Assembly (NCBI GenBank): GCA_934169775.1
Contig: CAKPOI010000022.1
Span: forward strand, 1 to 27,386
Direction: 5' to 3'
From: an uncultured Clostridia bacterium
Lineage (GTDB): Bacteria > Bacillota > Clostridia > TANB77 > CAG-508
DNA: 27,386 nucleotides
Shown: in pieces, positions 15,186 to 24,132 of the stretch
Numbering within the stretch: the first letter of the stretch is position 1
How the letters are laid out: the number at the start of each line of letters is the position of its first letter
Translations under genes and position numbers: made by a program
Notes under the pieces: generated by a model
What the model saw: the letters and a program-made list of their open reading frames with translations, nothing else
Told to the model about the DNA's origin: nothing
Database searches by the model: none

Positions 15186-16388
15186 TTAGACAAATTGCTC
15201 CCAAACTATATTAGCTAAATCTAAACCTCTCCTCGTCAACCTAATCTGATTCAAATCAACCACAATCAATCCATCATCAACCAACTTTTGAATTTTCTTT
15301 CTAAACAAAAAAAGTGGATTCTGAGCAAATTTAGCCTTAAAAGCACTAATATCAACACCATCAATTTTTCTCAAGCCCAATAGCATAAATTCTTTTTGCT
15401 GATCCTCCAAGCTCTGTACTTCATCAATAGCTCTAAAACTTTCAAAGTTTTCATACAAATACTGTTGCAAACTATTTGTATTAGAAAATCTTTTTCTATC
15501 AAAATACGAATGAGCAGCAACTCCAAATCCCAAATACTCTTTTTGATCCCAACAATTAGTATTATGAATTGCCTGTTTTCCTGGCAAGCAAAAATTAGAT
15601 ATTTCATAATGTTTATAACCTTTTTGCTCCAATGTATTTTTCACATATGAATATTGATTTCTTTCTTCTTCATCTGTTGGCAACACAATTTTTCCCTCAT
15701 TTAGCAATCTTTCCATCGGAGTATTTTCCTCAACTATTAAAGAATACACAGAAATATGTTGAGGTCTAAGGCTCAAATTAGTTATTTTTTCAATACTTTC
15801 CTTTATATCTGTTATTTTCTGATATGGCAAACCTATCATTAAATCAACACTAATATTTTTAAAACCCACATCAACTGCCATATTATAGGTATCAAAAAAA
15901 TCTTTATATGTATGAATTCTTCCTATTGATTTCAATAAAAAATCACTTGTTGACTGCAAGCCTATACTTAGCCTATTAACACCAGCCTCAAAATAATCTT
16001 CTAGCTTTTGCCTAGTAACAGTACCTGGATTAACTTCTATAGTAACTTCTTGTATATCATTGCCTAAATGACCATTAATTTCTTGATCTATCCCCTCTAA
16101 TGTTGCAACATTATCAGCTTTTTGCTTAGTAGAAATTACATCTCTAATTTTATACAATATTCGCTTTATTAGCTTACTATTTATCGCAGAAGGTGTGCCT
16201 CCACCAATGTATACAGTCGTTACATTACAATTATTTATTATTTGTTTTGCATTATCAATTTCTTCTAATAATTTTTTAACATATTCCTCTTGCATTTCTA
16301 ACTTATTTGGATATGAAATAAAATCACAATAAGCACATTTTCTTATACAAAACGGTATATGCACATATATTCCCAACTCTTTTTCCAT
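15186..16388 (-). CDS. hemW: Radical SAM heme chaperone HemW (coproporphyrinogen oxidase-like)
   Basis: 400 residues; ATG at 16388 with GGAGGT close upstream. The cluster motif C14-x3-C18-x2-C21 sits in IPFCIRKCAYCDF, followed by GGGTPS at 61-66 and IEVNPGTV at about 137-144. These match HemW rather than HemN; HemW carries heme to target apoproteins instead of oxidising coproporphyrinogen. The spacer to whiA is 85 nt without a clear terminator. The insertion of about 25 residues around 90-115 (KQKADNVATLEGIDQEING) is longer than in many homologues. The gene lies downstream of translation genes, a neighbourhood common for hemW in Bacillota. Confidence 0.93.
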   Translation of the reverse strand: MEKELGIYVHIPFCIRKCAYCDFISYPNKLEMQEEYVKKLLEEIDNAKQIINNCNVTTVYIGGGTPSAINSKLIKRILYKIRDVISTKQKADNVATLEGIDQEINGHLGNDIQEVTIEVNPGTVTRQKLEDYFEAGVNRLSIGLQSTSDFLLKSIGRIHTYKDFFDTYNMAVDVGFKNISVDLMIGLPYQKITDIKESIEKITNLSLRPQHISVYSLIVEENTPMERLLNEGKIVLPTDEEERNQYSYVKNTLEQKGYKHYEISNFCLPGKQAIHNTNCWDQKEYLGFGVAAHSYFDRKRFSNTNSLQQYLYENFESFRAIDEVQSLEDQQKEFMLLGLRKIDGVDISAFKAKFAQNPLFLFRKKIQKLVDDGLIVVDLNQIRLTRRGLDLANIVWEQFV

Positions 16389-16473
16389 TTTACCTCCAGG
16401 TATTTTTAGATTTCTTCACTAAAATCGCCTTTACTATTTAATCATTTTTTCTAAAAAATATTAGTTTTTTTTT

Positions 16474-17397
16474 CTAAGTTTTTTTTAGTCCGTCACCAAA
16501 AACACCCATAATTTTTTTCAAACGATAATTAACTCCTGACTTTCCTATGGGATTCTTCAAGCGTTTTCCTAACTCTGCCAACGACATATTAGGATATTCC
16601 AAACGAAGCAAAGCCACTTCTTTTAAATCATCATCAAGTTTATTAAATTCGCCTGTTTCTTGCAATTTTTTAATTGCATTTATTTGCTCTACAGCTGCAT
16701 TTAATGTTTTATTTAAATTTGCTGTTTCACAATTTACAATTCTATTAACTTTTCCTCTCATTTCTTTTTGTATACGTATATCTTCAAATTTTAGCATAGC
16801 CTTATTTGCTCCTATAAGTGCTAAAAAATTTGAAATTGATTCCGCTTCTTTCAAATATATTGAAGTTTTATTTTCCATATCCAATTCTTTAACATATATT
16901 CCATAAACACTTTCCAATATATTGCTTATATATCTAGTATTTTCCTTTACCGAAAACAATATTTCCAAATGATAATTATTTTCTGGATTATTTATTGAAC
17001 CAGCCCCTAAAAAAGTCCCTCTAATCATTGCCTTTAAATTTTCATCCTTTTCTTTCTGGCTTTCAATAATTCCTTCTTCCAGCTTTATATCTTTATAAGA
17101 TATAATTGTTTTGCCCACATCATAATCTAATAAAAATGGTATTTCTTTTGTTTTTAATTTGATTACAAACATATTTCCTTCTATTTCTATTTGATGATTT
17201 ATACTCAAATTTGATAATAGTTTTGAAAATCTATTTATATTATACTGACTCTCTGTTGCATATCTCAAAACTTTATTTTTTTGTATTGATATATGATTTG
17301 TTAGCATATATCCTATCAATTCATATTTTACTTGCACTTTATTTGCCAATGTATTTAATTTACTCAATTCTTCTTTTACATCTGACGAGAAAGACAT
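16474..17397 (-). CDS. whiA: DNA-binding protein WhiA
   Basis: 307 residues; ATG at 17397 with AGAAGGA 7 nt upstream. WhiA combines a degenerate LAGLIDADG fold (about 20-205; FLGAGSINNPENNYHLE at about 130) with a C-terminal helix-turn-helix (about 215-297, MSLAELGKRLKNPIGKSGVN). It is a nucleoid-associated regulator linked to division and chromosome segregation in Bacillus and to sporulation in Streptomyces. The core is complete. The final residues after RLKKI, MGVFGDGLKKT, are unusual and are encoded by a half-copy of the REP-like repeat at 16481-16506. The typical yvcJ-yvcK-whiA partners are not adjacent in this window; prmC lies upstream. Confidence 0.93.
   Translation of the reverse strand: MSFSSDVKEELSKLNTLANKVQVKYELIGYMLTNHISIQKNKVLRYATESQYNINRFSKLLSNLSINHQIEIEGNMFVIKLKTKEIPFLLDYDVGKTIISYKDIKLEEGIIESQKEKDENLKAMIRGTFLGAGSINNPENNYHLEILFSVKENTRYISNILESVYGIYVKELDMENKTSIYLKEAESISNFLALIGANKAMLKFEDIRIQKEMRGKVNRIVNCETANLNKTLNAAVEQINAIKKLQETGEFNKLDDDLKEVALLRLEYPNMSLAELGKRLKNPIGKSGVNYRLKKIMGVFGDGLKKT
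16481..16506. repeat. Half REP-like repeat inside the whiA 3' end
   Basis: The plus strand reads a T-run, AGTCCGTCACCAAAAACACC, matching the right end of the 26008-26328 element (AGTCCGGCCCCAAAAACACC) with two substitutions and one missing base in front. It codes for the last residues of WhiA. Confidence 0.65.
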
Positions 17398-17482
17398 TAT
17401 TTTTCCTTCTTCCTAATAATTTTTATCAACTTAAGTTATAGAATCACTATTAAATTATTCCTAAATTATTTTTACGCAATTA

Positions 17483-18391
17483 TTATCTGCTCTTTAATCT
17501 TGCAATAACAATTCTATCATTTCCACACAAATCTTTTTTTGAATATATTTCTGTATACACATTTTCTTTTCCTAATAGTTCCTCTACTTCATTTTTTTGA
17601 TCATATCCAATTTCAAAACATAAATATCCACCATTTTTCAGATATTGAGGTGCTTTTTTTACAATTATCTTATAAAAATCCAAGCCATCTTTTCCACCAT
17701 TTAATGCTATTTCAGGCTCCTTTTGAACTTGTTTATCTAACAACCTTAAAACATCTGCTCTTATATATGGTGGATTTGAAACTAATATATCATAATTCTC
17801 TTTTTCAACTTTTTCAAATAAATCTGATTCTACTACTCTTATCTGGTTTTCCACATTATTTTTTTTAGCATTTTTCATCACTATTTCTAATGCATTTCTG
17901 CTTATATCTACTGCATCTATTTGGCTTTCAGTTACAGATTTTGCTATTGATACAGATATTGCCCCACTTCCTGTACACATATCCATTATTTTAACTACAC
18001 TATTTTCTTTCTCATTGACATTACTATTTTTTTCTTCTTTATAATCCACATCTTTTAGAATTTTTTTTGCTATTTCTATTACTTCTTCTACCAAAATCTC
18101 TGTATCTTGCCTTGGTATTAATACATTTTCATCTACATAAAAGTCCAAATTCATAAATTCTTTTTTATTTGTTATATATTCTATTGGTACATTTTCAAGC
18201 AATTTTTCTATTCCTTCATAATATTGTTTTTCAAATTGAACATCTAATTCTTCCTCATCATTAGCTATAAGATACTGTCTTGGTTTGCTCAATATATTTT
18301 CTAACAACATCCTTGCCTTTATTCGTGATTCTTCCACATTATTTTGCTTTAATTTCTGTGTACCAAATTCCAATATTTGCTTTATTTTCAT
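17483..18391 (-). CDS. prmC: Release factor glutamine methyltransferase
   Basis: 302 residues from ATG at 18391. I prefer this over the TTG at 18397 because AAGGG is 9 nt from the ATG but only 3 nt from the TTG. PrmC methylates the Gln of the GGQ motif in RF1/RF2. It has the SAM-binding MDMCTGSGAISVSIA (about 136-150) and the catalytic NPPY at 206-209, within SNPPYIRAD. The N-terminal helical substrate-binding domain is present, with FYVDENVLIPRQDTE at its end. A low-complexity insertion (EEKNSNVNEKENS, about 119-131) is not usual. prfA, its common partner, is not next to it here. Confidence 0.95.
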   Translation of the reverse strand: MKIKQILEFGTQKLKQNNVEESRIKARMLLENILSKPRQYLIANDEEELDVQFEKQYYEGIEKLLENVPIEYITNKKEFMNLDFYVDENVLIPRQDTEILVEEVIEIAKKILKDVDYKEEKNSNVNEKENSVVKIMDMCTGSGAISVSIAKSVTESQIDAVDISRNALEIVMKNAKKNNVENQIRVVESDLFEKVEKENYDILVSNPPYIRADVLRLLDKQVQKEPEIALNGGKDGLDFYKIIVKKAPQYLKNGGYLCFEIGYDQKNEVEELLGKENVYTEIYSKKDLCGNDRIVIARLKSR

Positions 18392-18430
18392 TTTCAATTC
18401 CCTTCTTTATGCCACAAACATCTTAGATAA

Positions 18431-18988
18431 TTATTGAATCTTTTCAATATGGAAATCATATGCATTTGCAATATCTGCTGTTGTAGCTGCATCTATTTCA
18501 TTAGATTTATGACTGCCTACTGGTGGCAATGCAGCCTCAAGTTTTGCATATTCAGAACCATCTTGTTTAGTAAAAACAATATTTATTCTCTCTCCTGCAA
18601 AATTTGTTTCAGATTCATTAACAATTGCTGCTGTCAATTTTGATATTCCATCTTCAGTTTTCAATTTGATATCTTTTATTGTCATTCCACTATAACTTTT
18701 TTCCTCTACCAATTTACTAGAAGTATTTTCCTTAACTCCATTTTCAACTTTAGCATTTTCTGTATTATTCATATCTATTAAACTTACTTCTGCATCACTA
18801 TTATTTACTACTTGATTTTCTTGTGTCTCATTTTCATTTTGATTTTCATCATCTTTTACATTTTTAATTACAAAATATGCAACTAATCCAGCTATCAATA
18901 TTAAAATAACTACAACAACAAATATAAATCTTTTTTTACTCTTATATTTCTTTTCATTTTTTTTCAAATTAATCACTCTCATTTCCAC
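18431..18988 (-). CDS. Membrane-anchored extracytoplasmic protein, function unknown
   Basis: 185 residues from GTG at 18988, with alternatives ATG 18982 or a TTG six codons after the GTG; none has a clear ribosome binding site. A Lys-rich cytoplasmic start is followed by one transmembrane helix (about 22-41, FIFVVVVILILIAGLVAYFV), a long Asn/Glu-rich linker (about 45-105), and a small beta-rich domain (about 108-183) with MTIKDIKLKTEDGISKLTAA and KQDGSEYAKLEAALPPVGSH. This domain resembles the FxLYD/immunoglobulin-like domains of extracellular Bacillota proteins, but the match is loose. It lies between obg and prmC in the translation-gene run, 42 nt before prmC, and its role there is not obvious. 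Confidence 0.7.
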   Translation of the reverse strand: MEMRVINLKKNEKKYKSKKRFIFVVVVILILIAGLVAYFVIKNVKDDENQNENETQENQVVNNSDAEVSLIDMNNTENAKVENGVKENTSSKLVEEKSYSGMTIKDIKLKTEDGISKLTAAIVNESETNFAGERINIVFTKQDGSEYAKLEAALPPVGSHKSNEIDAATTADIANAYDFHIEKIQ

Positions 18989-19063
18989 ATTAATTGAATT
19001 TTATCTATCGGCATTAGCCATCAAACTTTAACTAGATTATTATCAAACTTTACATTTCAAAAA

Positions 19064-20335
19064 CTAGTCTTCCCATTCTAATTCCCAATCAGAAATAAAA
19101 ACAGTATCTCCATCACAAATACCTAGACTTCTTAATTTAGCATCAATTCCCATATTTCTTAAACATTTATGAAAATAATACATAGACTCATTATCCTCAA
19201 TATTTATTCTTCCCATTAATCTATCAACAGCTCTACCAGTAACATAAAATACATTACCTTCTCTTCTAGCTTCCCATTGTTGTTCTTTTTCTGGAAGAGT
19301 ATAAATCATTTTTTCCTCAACCTCTACCAATTCTTCTTTAGGTAAAGTTTTTAAAACATTATTAACATGATCTATCAATTCCTGTACTCCATCACCTGTA
19401 GCTGATGATATTTGATAAAATTCCAAGTTTTCTTTTTCTGCTAAATCTTTTAATTCTTGATAACATTCTTCATTTTTCACATCAATTTTAGTTGCAACAA
19501 TTATTTGCTTTCTTGTAGCTAATTTTTCACTATATTTTTTTAATTCTGCATTTATTGTTTTAAAATCTTCTACTGGATTTCTTCCTTCTTGACCTGAAAC
19601 ATCAATAAAATGTAGCAATAATCTTGTTCTTTCAACATGTCTTAAAAATTGAATACCAAGTCCAACGCCTTCACTAGCACCTTCTATAATTCCAGGAATG
19701 TCAGCAATTACAAATCCATCTCCACCTTTTGTTTTTACAACTCCTAAATTTGGCTCTAGTGTTGTAAAATGATAATTTGCAATTTTTGGTCTTGCATCTG
19801 TAACTTTTGATAAAAATGTTGATTTACCTACATTTGGAAAGCCTAATAATCCGACATCTGCTAACAATTTTAATTCTAGTATAATTTCTTTTTCTTCTCC
19901 CTTATCTCCATCTTCGGAAAATCTAGGAGCTTGTCTAGTTGATGTAGCAAAATGGCTATTTCCTCTTCCTCCTCTTCCTCCTTTTAGTACTAGTTCTTTT
20001 TGCCCTGGATGAGATAAATCTGCTATTACTTTTCCTGTTTCTGCATCTTTTACAATTGTTCCTATTGGTACATTTATATATAAATCCTCCCCATATTTAC
20101 CATTGCATCTGCTTCCACTTCCATTTTCGCCATTACCTGCTTTGAATTTTTTATTATATCTAAAATCAATAAGTGTATTTTTGTCTTTATCTACTTGGAA
20201 ATATATATCTCCACCATTTCCACCATCTCCGCCATCTGGTCCTCCTGCTGCTACATATTTTTCACGGCGAAAAGTTGCTGCTCCATTTCCACCATCTCCT
20301 GATTTAATTATTATTTTTGTATAATCAGTAAACAT
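19064..20335 (-). CDS. obg: Obg family ribosome-assembly GTPase
   Basis: 423 residues from ATG at 20335, chosen because GAGGT lies 5 nt upstream and the protein then starts MFTDYTKIIIKSGDGGNG, the normal Obg start; the frame is open 66 nt further 5'. The glycine-rich Obg fold is at 1-157, the G domain has G1 GFPNVGKS at 164-171 and G3 DIPG at 211-214, and the C-terminal OCT domain is present (about 345-423, GRINIEDNESMYYFHKCL). Obg binds the 50S subunit and connects ribosome maturation with ppGpp and sporulation signalling. Upstream lies trpS with about 90 nt between. rplU/rpmA, common neighbours in Bacillota, are absent here. Confidence 0.97.
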   Translation of the reverse strand: MFTDYTKIIIKSGDGGNGAATFRREKYVAAGGPDGGDGGNGGDIYFQVDKDKNTLIDFRYNKKFKAGNGENGSGSRCNGKYGEDLYINVPIGTIVKDAETGKVIADLSHPGQKELVLKGGRGGRGNSHFATSTRQAPRFSEDGDKGEEKEIILELKLLADVGLLGFPNVGKSTFLSKVTDARPKIANYHFTTLEPNLGVVKTKGGDGFVIADIPGIIEGASEGVGLGIQFLRHVERTRLLLHFIDVSGQEGRNPVEDFKTINAELKKYSEKLATRKQIIVATKIDVKNEECYQELKDLAEKENLEFYQISSATGDGVQELIDHVNNVLKTLPKEELVEVEEKMIYTLPEKEQQWEARREGNVFYVTGRAVDRLMGRINIEDNESMYYFHKCLRNMGIDAKLRSLGICDGDTVFISDWELEWED

Positions 20336-20428
20336 ATTTACCTCAATCCTTTCATATAATTTGAGTCTAATTAAATTTGTTTGCGTTCGAAATTTTATCA
20401 AATAATTTTTTCAATATTATGCTTGAAA

Positions 20429-21436
20429 TTATTCTTCAAAATAATCTAACTTCATTGCTTTTTTTACATCTTTCATAGTTTCTTTTGCAACTTTTCTAGC
20501 TTTTCCTGTACCTTCTTTTAATATTTTATCAACTATTTCTGGATGTTCTTCATAATATTTTCTCTTTTCTCTAATTGGTGCTAAATAATCAATAATATTT
20601 TTAGCAAGTTGTTTCTTGCAAGCCACACAACCTCTTTTTCCTGCTCTACATTCTTCACATACTGTTTTTACATCATCTTCTTTTGTAAATAATTTATGAT
20701 AATATGAAACCATACATATATCAGGATTTCCTAAATCATCCTTTTTTATACGGTTTGGATCTGTTACTGCACTCATTACTTTTTTAGTGATTTCTTCTTC
20801 TGTATCTGATAAATAAATAGCATTTCCTAAAGATTTTCCCATTTTCTCATTTCCATCTAATCCTTTAATTCTTTTACCCTCTGATAAAACAATTTTGGGT
20901 TCTACCAACACATCTCCATAAATACTATTAAATTTTCTAACAATTTCTCTACATTGTTCAATTAATGGTTCTTGGTCCTCTCCAGCTGGAACCAATTCTC
21001 CTTTAAATGTAGTGATGTCAGCAGCTTGGCTAACAGGATATCCTAAAAATCCATATGTTACACTTTCTCCAAATAAGTCTTTCTTTTGAGCTATTTCAGT
21101 TTTTACTGTTGGATTTCTTTGTAATCTTGCTATTGTTACTAAATTTGAATAGTATACCGTTAATTCTGCTGTTTCTGGTATCATTGATTGCACATATATT
21201 GTTGTTTTTTCTGGATCTATTCCACATGATAAATAATCCATTGCTAATTCTCTTACATTTTTTCTCACTTTTTCTGGATTATTAAAGTTGTCTGTTAAAG
21301 CTTGTACATCTGCTATTAATATGAACATATCATATTCTCCACTGTTTTGCATCTCTACTCTCTTTTTTAATGATCCAAAATAATGTCCTATATGTAATCT
21401 CCCAGTTGGTCTATCTCCTGTTAGTATTCTTTTCAT
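20429..21436 (-). CDS. trpS: Tryptophanyl-tRNA synthetase with four-Cys (Fe-S type) insert
   Basis: 335 residues from ATG at 21436; a GTG nine bases earlier is possible but would put AAAGGA too close. Class Ic synthetase charging tRNA-Trp. HIGH is at 15-18, the KMSKS loop is KMGKS at 198-202, and the Rossmann core has DITTFKGELVPAGEDQ. C241, C263, C270 and C273 form C-x21-C-x6-C-x2-C next to the anticodon-binding region, very close to the C-x22-C-x6-C-x2-C [4Fe-4S] site known in Thermotoga TrpRS. This fits an anaerobic host. No T-box was seen; the gene follows an unknown ORF by 17 nt and is likely transcribed with it. Confidence 0.95.
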   Translation of the reverse strand: MKRILTGDRPTGRLHIGHYFGSLKKRVEMQNSGEYDMFILIADVQALTDNFNNPEKVRKNVRELAMDYLSCGIDPEKTTIYVQSMIPETAELTVYYSNLVTIARLQRNPTVKTEIAQKKDLFGESVTYGFLGYPVSQAADITTFKGELVPAGEDQEPLIEQCREIVRKFNSIYGDVLVEPKIVLSEGKRIKGLDGNEKMGKSLGNAIYLSDTEEEITKKVMSAVTDPNRIKKDDLGNPDICMVSYYHKLFTKEDDVKTVCEECRAGKRGCVACKKQLAKNIIDYLAPIREKRKYYEEHPEIVDKILKEGTGKARKVAKETMKDVKKAMKLDYFEE

Positions 21437-21453
21437 TTTTACCACTTTCCTTT

Positions 21454-22710
21454 CTAAAGTTCTATTTCATCATCTTGTTCTAAATGCTCATGTGTATCAT
21501 TATTTTTATTATTATCAACATCTTTAACATTTAATTGATGTTCTGAATTTTCTTCCATTTCTCCATAAATTTGATGTTCTTCTCCTCTTTCTATAACATT
21601 CTCCGCTTCTCTTACTCCAGCACCTCTATCTTTCATAAATTGCCTTACTGCACTATCTTGAGGTCTAGTTCTTTGCGTTTCTAGCTCTACATCTAAATAC
21701 TGATTTCTTTCTGGAGAAAACATACTATATTTTATTTCTTTCCCATATGATTCATCATAACTTGCTCGTATATATTCGTTTCCATTTCCATTAACAATTC
21801 TATAACTTGATGTTACAGCTTCTTGACTAACTTTTCCATCATTATTTATAGTCATACCTTTTGATGTCTGAGATGTTCCAATTCTATTATCAGGTTCTAA
21901 AATATCTTCCCCTAATACTGTTGCACTTCCATCTGAATGAGTAACTACATAAGCATCTCCTCTAGGTCCAGATATAGATATTCTTACTAATTTTTTTGCA
22001 TCATTAATTCCATTTTTTTGTAAACCTAATTTTTCACCTAAAGTAACCCCTTTTATCTCTTGACTCAAAGATGTTTCTTCTTTTATATTTAAAACTTCTA
22101 TCTGTTTTTCTGAAAGTTCTGTTTTATCTGTATCTTGCCCCTTGCTTACTCCTTTTTCAAGTACTTCTTCTGCACTCTCTTTACTATCTGCTATTTCACT
22201 ATATTTTTCATTAATCAATTGTTCTAAATCCATTTCATCCATGCTTTGTATATCTTCTGGCTTTACACCTAACTCTTTTGCTATAGTTTCAACTCTTGCA
22301 TTCTCCCAAGCATTTAAATCTAGTATTCCTTTTTCATCCATATTTTGAATTTGCTCTAATAACTCTTTTTGATTTGCATATTTCTCTGACAAAAATATTT
22401 GAGGATATCCGTCTTGTTTATTATCTCCTGCAATATACTCCAAATTTTCTGTTACATATTTTTCCACTTCTATAGTTTGTGGCTTGCCATCAACTTCTTT
22501 TTTATATTGTTCAAGTAACATGTATATGTCTTGCCATTCTCCATTTATTTCAGCTTTGCCCATATATTTTACATTTGCTACTTTATTTTCTAATAATGCT
22601 TTTTCCCATTCTCTTTTATCTGCTTGTTTTCCTATTTTGTTTTCTATAATTTTTACAGTCTCCTGTAATTTTAACATCCTCATTTTCTCTATCACTTTAT
22701 TTTCATCCAT
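21454..22710 (-). CDS. Large acidic soluble protein, family not recognised
   Basis: 418 residues; ATG at 22710 with AAGGAG about 8 nt upstream. I do not recognise a family. No signal peptide or transmembrane helix. Residues 1-75 are charged and helical with EWEKALLENKVANVKYMGKA; 120-200 are Glu/Lys-rich and predicted helical or coiled; 235-345 look like a beta-rich globular part (VRISISGPRGDAYVVTHSDG, ATVLGEDILEPDNRIG, SMFSPERNQYLDVELETQ). The tail (from 375) is acidic and Asn/Glu/His-rich, ending DDEIEL. It sits between rimO and trpS with a 17-nt gap to trpS, so it is expressed with translation genes. A scaffold or regulatory role is possible but cannot be argued from the sequence. Confidence 0.75.
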   Translation of the reverse strand: MDENKVIEKMRMLKLQETVKIIENKIGKQADKREWEKALLENKVANVKYMGKAEINGEWQDIYMLLEQYKKEVDGKPQTIEVEKYVTENLEYIAGDNKQDGYPQIFLSEKYANQKELLEQIQNMDEKGILDLNAWENARVETIAKELGVKPEDIQSMDEMDLEQLINEKYSEIADSKESAEEVLEKGVSKGQDTDKTELSEKQIEVLNIKEETSLSQEIKGVTLGEKLGLQKNGINDAKKLVRISISGPRGDAYVVTHSDGSATVLGEDILEPDNRIGTSQTSKGMTINNDGKVSQEAVTSSYRIVNGNGNEYIRASYDESYGKEIKYSMFSPERNQYLDVELETQRTRPQDSAVRQFMKDRGAGVREAENVIERGEEHQIYGEMEENSEHQLNVKDVDNNKNNDTHEHLEQDDEIEL

Positions 22711-22739
22711 AATCTCACTCCTTTACGTAGTCAAAAATG

Positions 22740-22776
22740 AAATTTAACGCAGCCAAAATTGTAATTATTTTTCAAT
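22740..22776 (-). repeat. 37-bp dispersed repeat, copy 3
   Basis: Identical to 8969-9005. It covers the last codons (IEK) and stop of rimO. A degenerate second piece, TTTACGTAGTCAAAA, stands just beside it at about 22723-22737, against TTTAACGCAGCCAAAA in the repeat. Confidence 0.85.
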
Positions 22777-24132
22777 TACAGTTGCAATAAAATCATAATC
22801 ATTACAAACCTCAACTAATTTACATTTGACAAAAGAATTCATTAAATCCTTTTCTGTATCATTTTTAATAAACACCACTCCATCAATATCAGGAGCATCT
22901 TGCATAGTTCTGCCAATATAGTATTTTCTATCAAAAGACATATTTTCAACTAAAACAGAATATATGTTACCAACTCTTTTTTGAAGGTTTTGATTTGAAA
23001 TTTCTTGTTGCAATTTCATAAGTTTATTATATCTTGATTTTTTAGTGTTTCCATGTATTTGATTTTCCATCTTAGCTGCTGGTGTTCCATCTTCTTTAGA
23101 ATACATAAAAGCACCCAACTTATCAAACTTTGCTTTTTTTACAAAATCTAATAATTCATTAAAATTGTTTTCTGTTTCACCTGGGAATCCAACAATTAAG
23201 CTTGTTCTTAAAACAACATCTGGTATTTGTACACGTATTTTTTCTAGCAAACTTTCAATATTTTTTTTACTTGTCCTTCTATTCATTTTTTTTAAAATAT
23301 CATCTGAAATATGTTGAATAGGAATATCAAAATATTTTGCAATTTTATTGTTTGTAGCAACTAGATTTATTAACTCATCTGTAATTCCTTCTGGATAAGA
23401 ATATAAAAATCGTATCCACTCTATACCATCTATTTTAGATATCTCTTGCAATAGTTCTACCAATTTAGATTCTCCATAAATATCTATACCATATTTAGTA
23501 GTATCTTGTGCTATAACTATTAATTCCTTAATTCCTTTATTGGCTAGCATTTTTGCTTCTTCTAAAATATCTTCTATTGTTCTGCTTATAAATTTTCCTC
23601 TTATATATGGTATAGCACAATATGTACAAAAATTGCTACAGCCTTCTCCTATTTTCAAATAAGCATAATTTTGTCCTGTTGTTACAACTCTTTCCATATA
23701 TTCTTGTTGTTCAAGCATTGGCAATTGTGTAATTTCTGATATTTTCAAATTCGATTTATTTTTAGGTTGTATTTGAACATCCATTTTTATCATATCTTCA
23801 ATAGATTGCCATAATTTATCATAATTTTCTAATTTTATAAATAAATCAACTTCTGGTAAACTCTTTTTCAATTCATCATAATATCTTTGCACTAAACATC
23901 CCATTGCTATTAAATATCTGCATCTTTTTTTCTTATACTCTGCCATTTCTAATATTGTGTTTATTGCTTCCTCTTTAGCAGAATCTATAAATCCACATGT
24001 ATTTACAACTATTATATCTGCTTTTGATGGATCATTTACTATTGTATAATGATGTTCTTTAAAAAGTCCGACTGCTACTTCTGTGTCTATTAAATTTTTA
24101 CTACATCCCAATGATACAAATCCTACATTCAT
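22765..24132 (-). CDS. rimO: Ribosomal protein S12 methylthiotransferase
   Basis: 455 residues; ATG at 24132 overlaps the stop of the RNase gene (TAATG), with AAAGGA 9 nt upstream. RimO adds a methylthio group to an Asp of ribosomal protein S12. The MTTase domain provides C10 (GCSKN), C46 (NTCGFID) and C79 (MGCLVQRYY); the radical SAM cluster is C165-x3-C169-x2-C172 in GCSNFCTYCAIP. A TRAM domain is at the C-terminus (about 385-450, with DAPDIDGVVFI). The Asp/Glu pattern and CSKNLIDTE favour RimO over MiaB. Its last three residues, IEK, come from a repeat also found at the end of the pyrophosphorylase gene. Confidence 0.95.
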   Translation of the reverse strand: MNVGFVSLGCSKNLIDTEVAVGLFKEHHYTIVNDPSKADIIVVNTCGFIDSAKEEAINTILEMAEYKKKRCRYLIAMGCLVQRYYDELKKSLPEVDLFIKLENYDKLWQSIEDMIKMDVQIQPKNKSNLKISEITQLPMLEQQEYMERVVTTGQNYAYLKIGEGCSNFCTYCAIPYIRGKFISRTIEDILEEAKMLANKGIKELIVIAQDTTKYGIDIYGESKLVELLQEISKIDGIEWIRFLYSYPEGITDELINLVATNNKIAKYFDIPIQHISDDILKKMNRRTSKKNIESLLEKIRVQIPDVVLRTSLIVGFPGETENNFNELLDFVKKAKFDKLGAFMYSKEDGTPAAKMENQIHGNTKKSRYNKLMKLQQEISNQNLQKRVGNIYSVLVENMSFDRKYYIGRTMQDAPDIDGVVFIKNDTEKDLMNSFVKCKLVEVCNDYDFIATVIEK

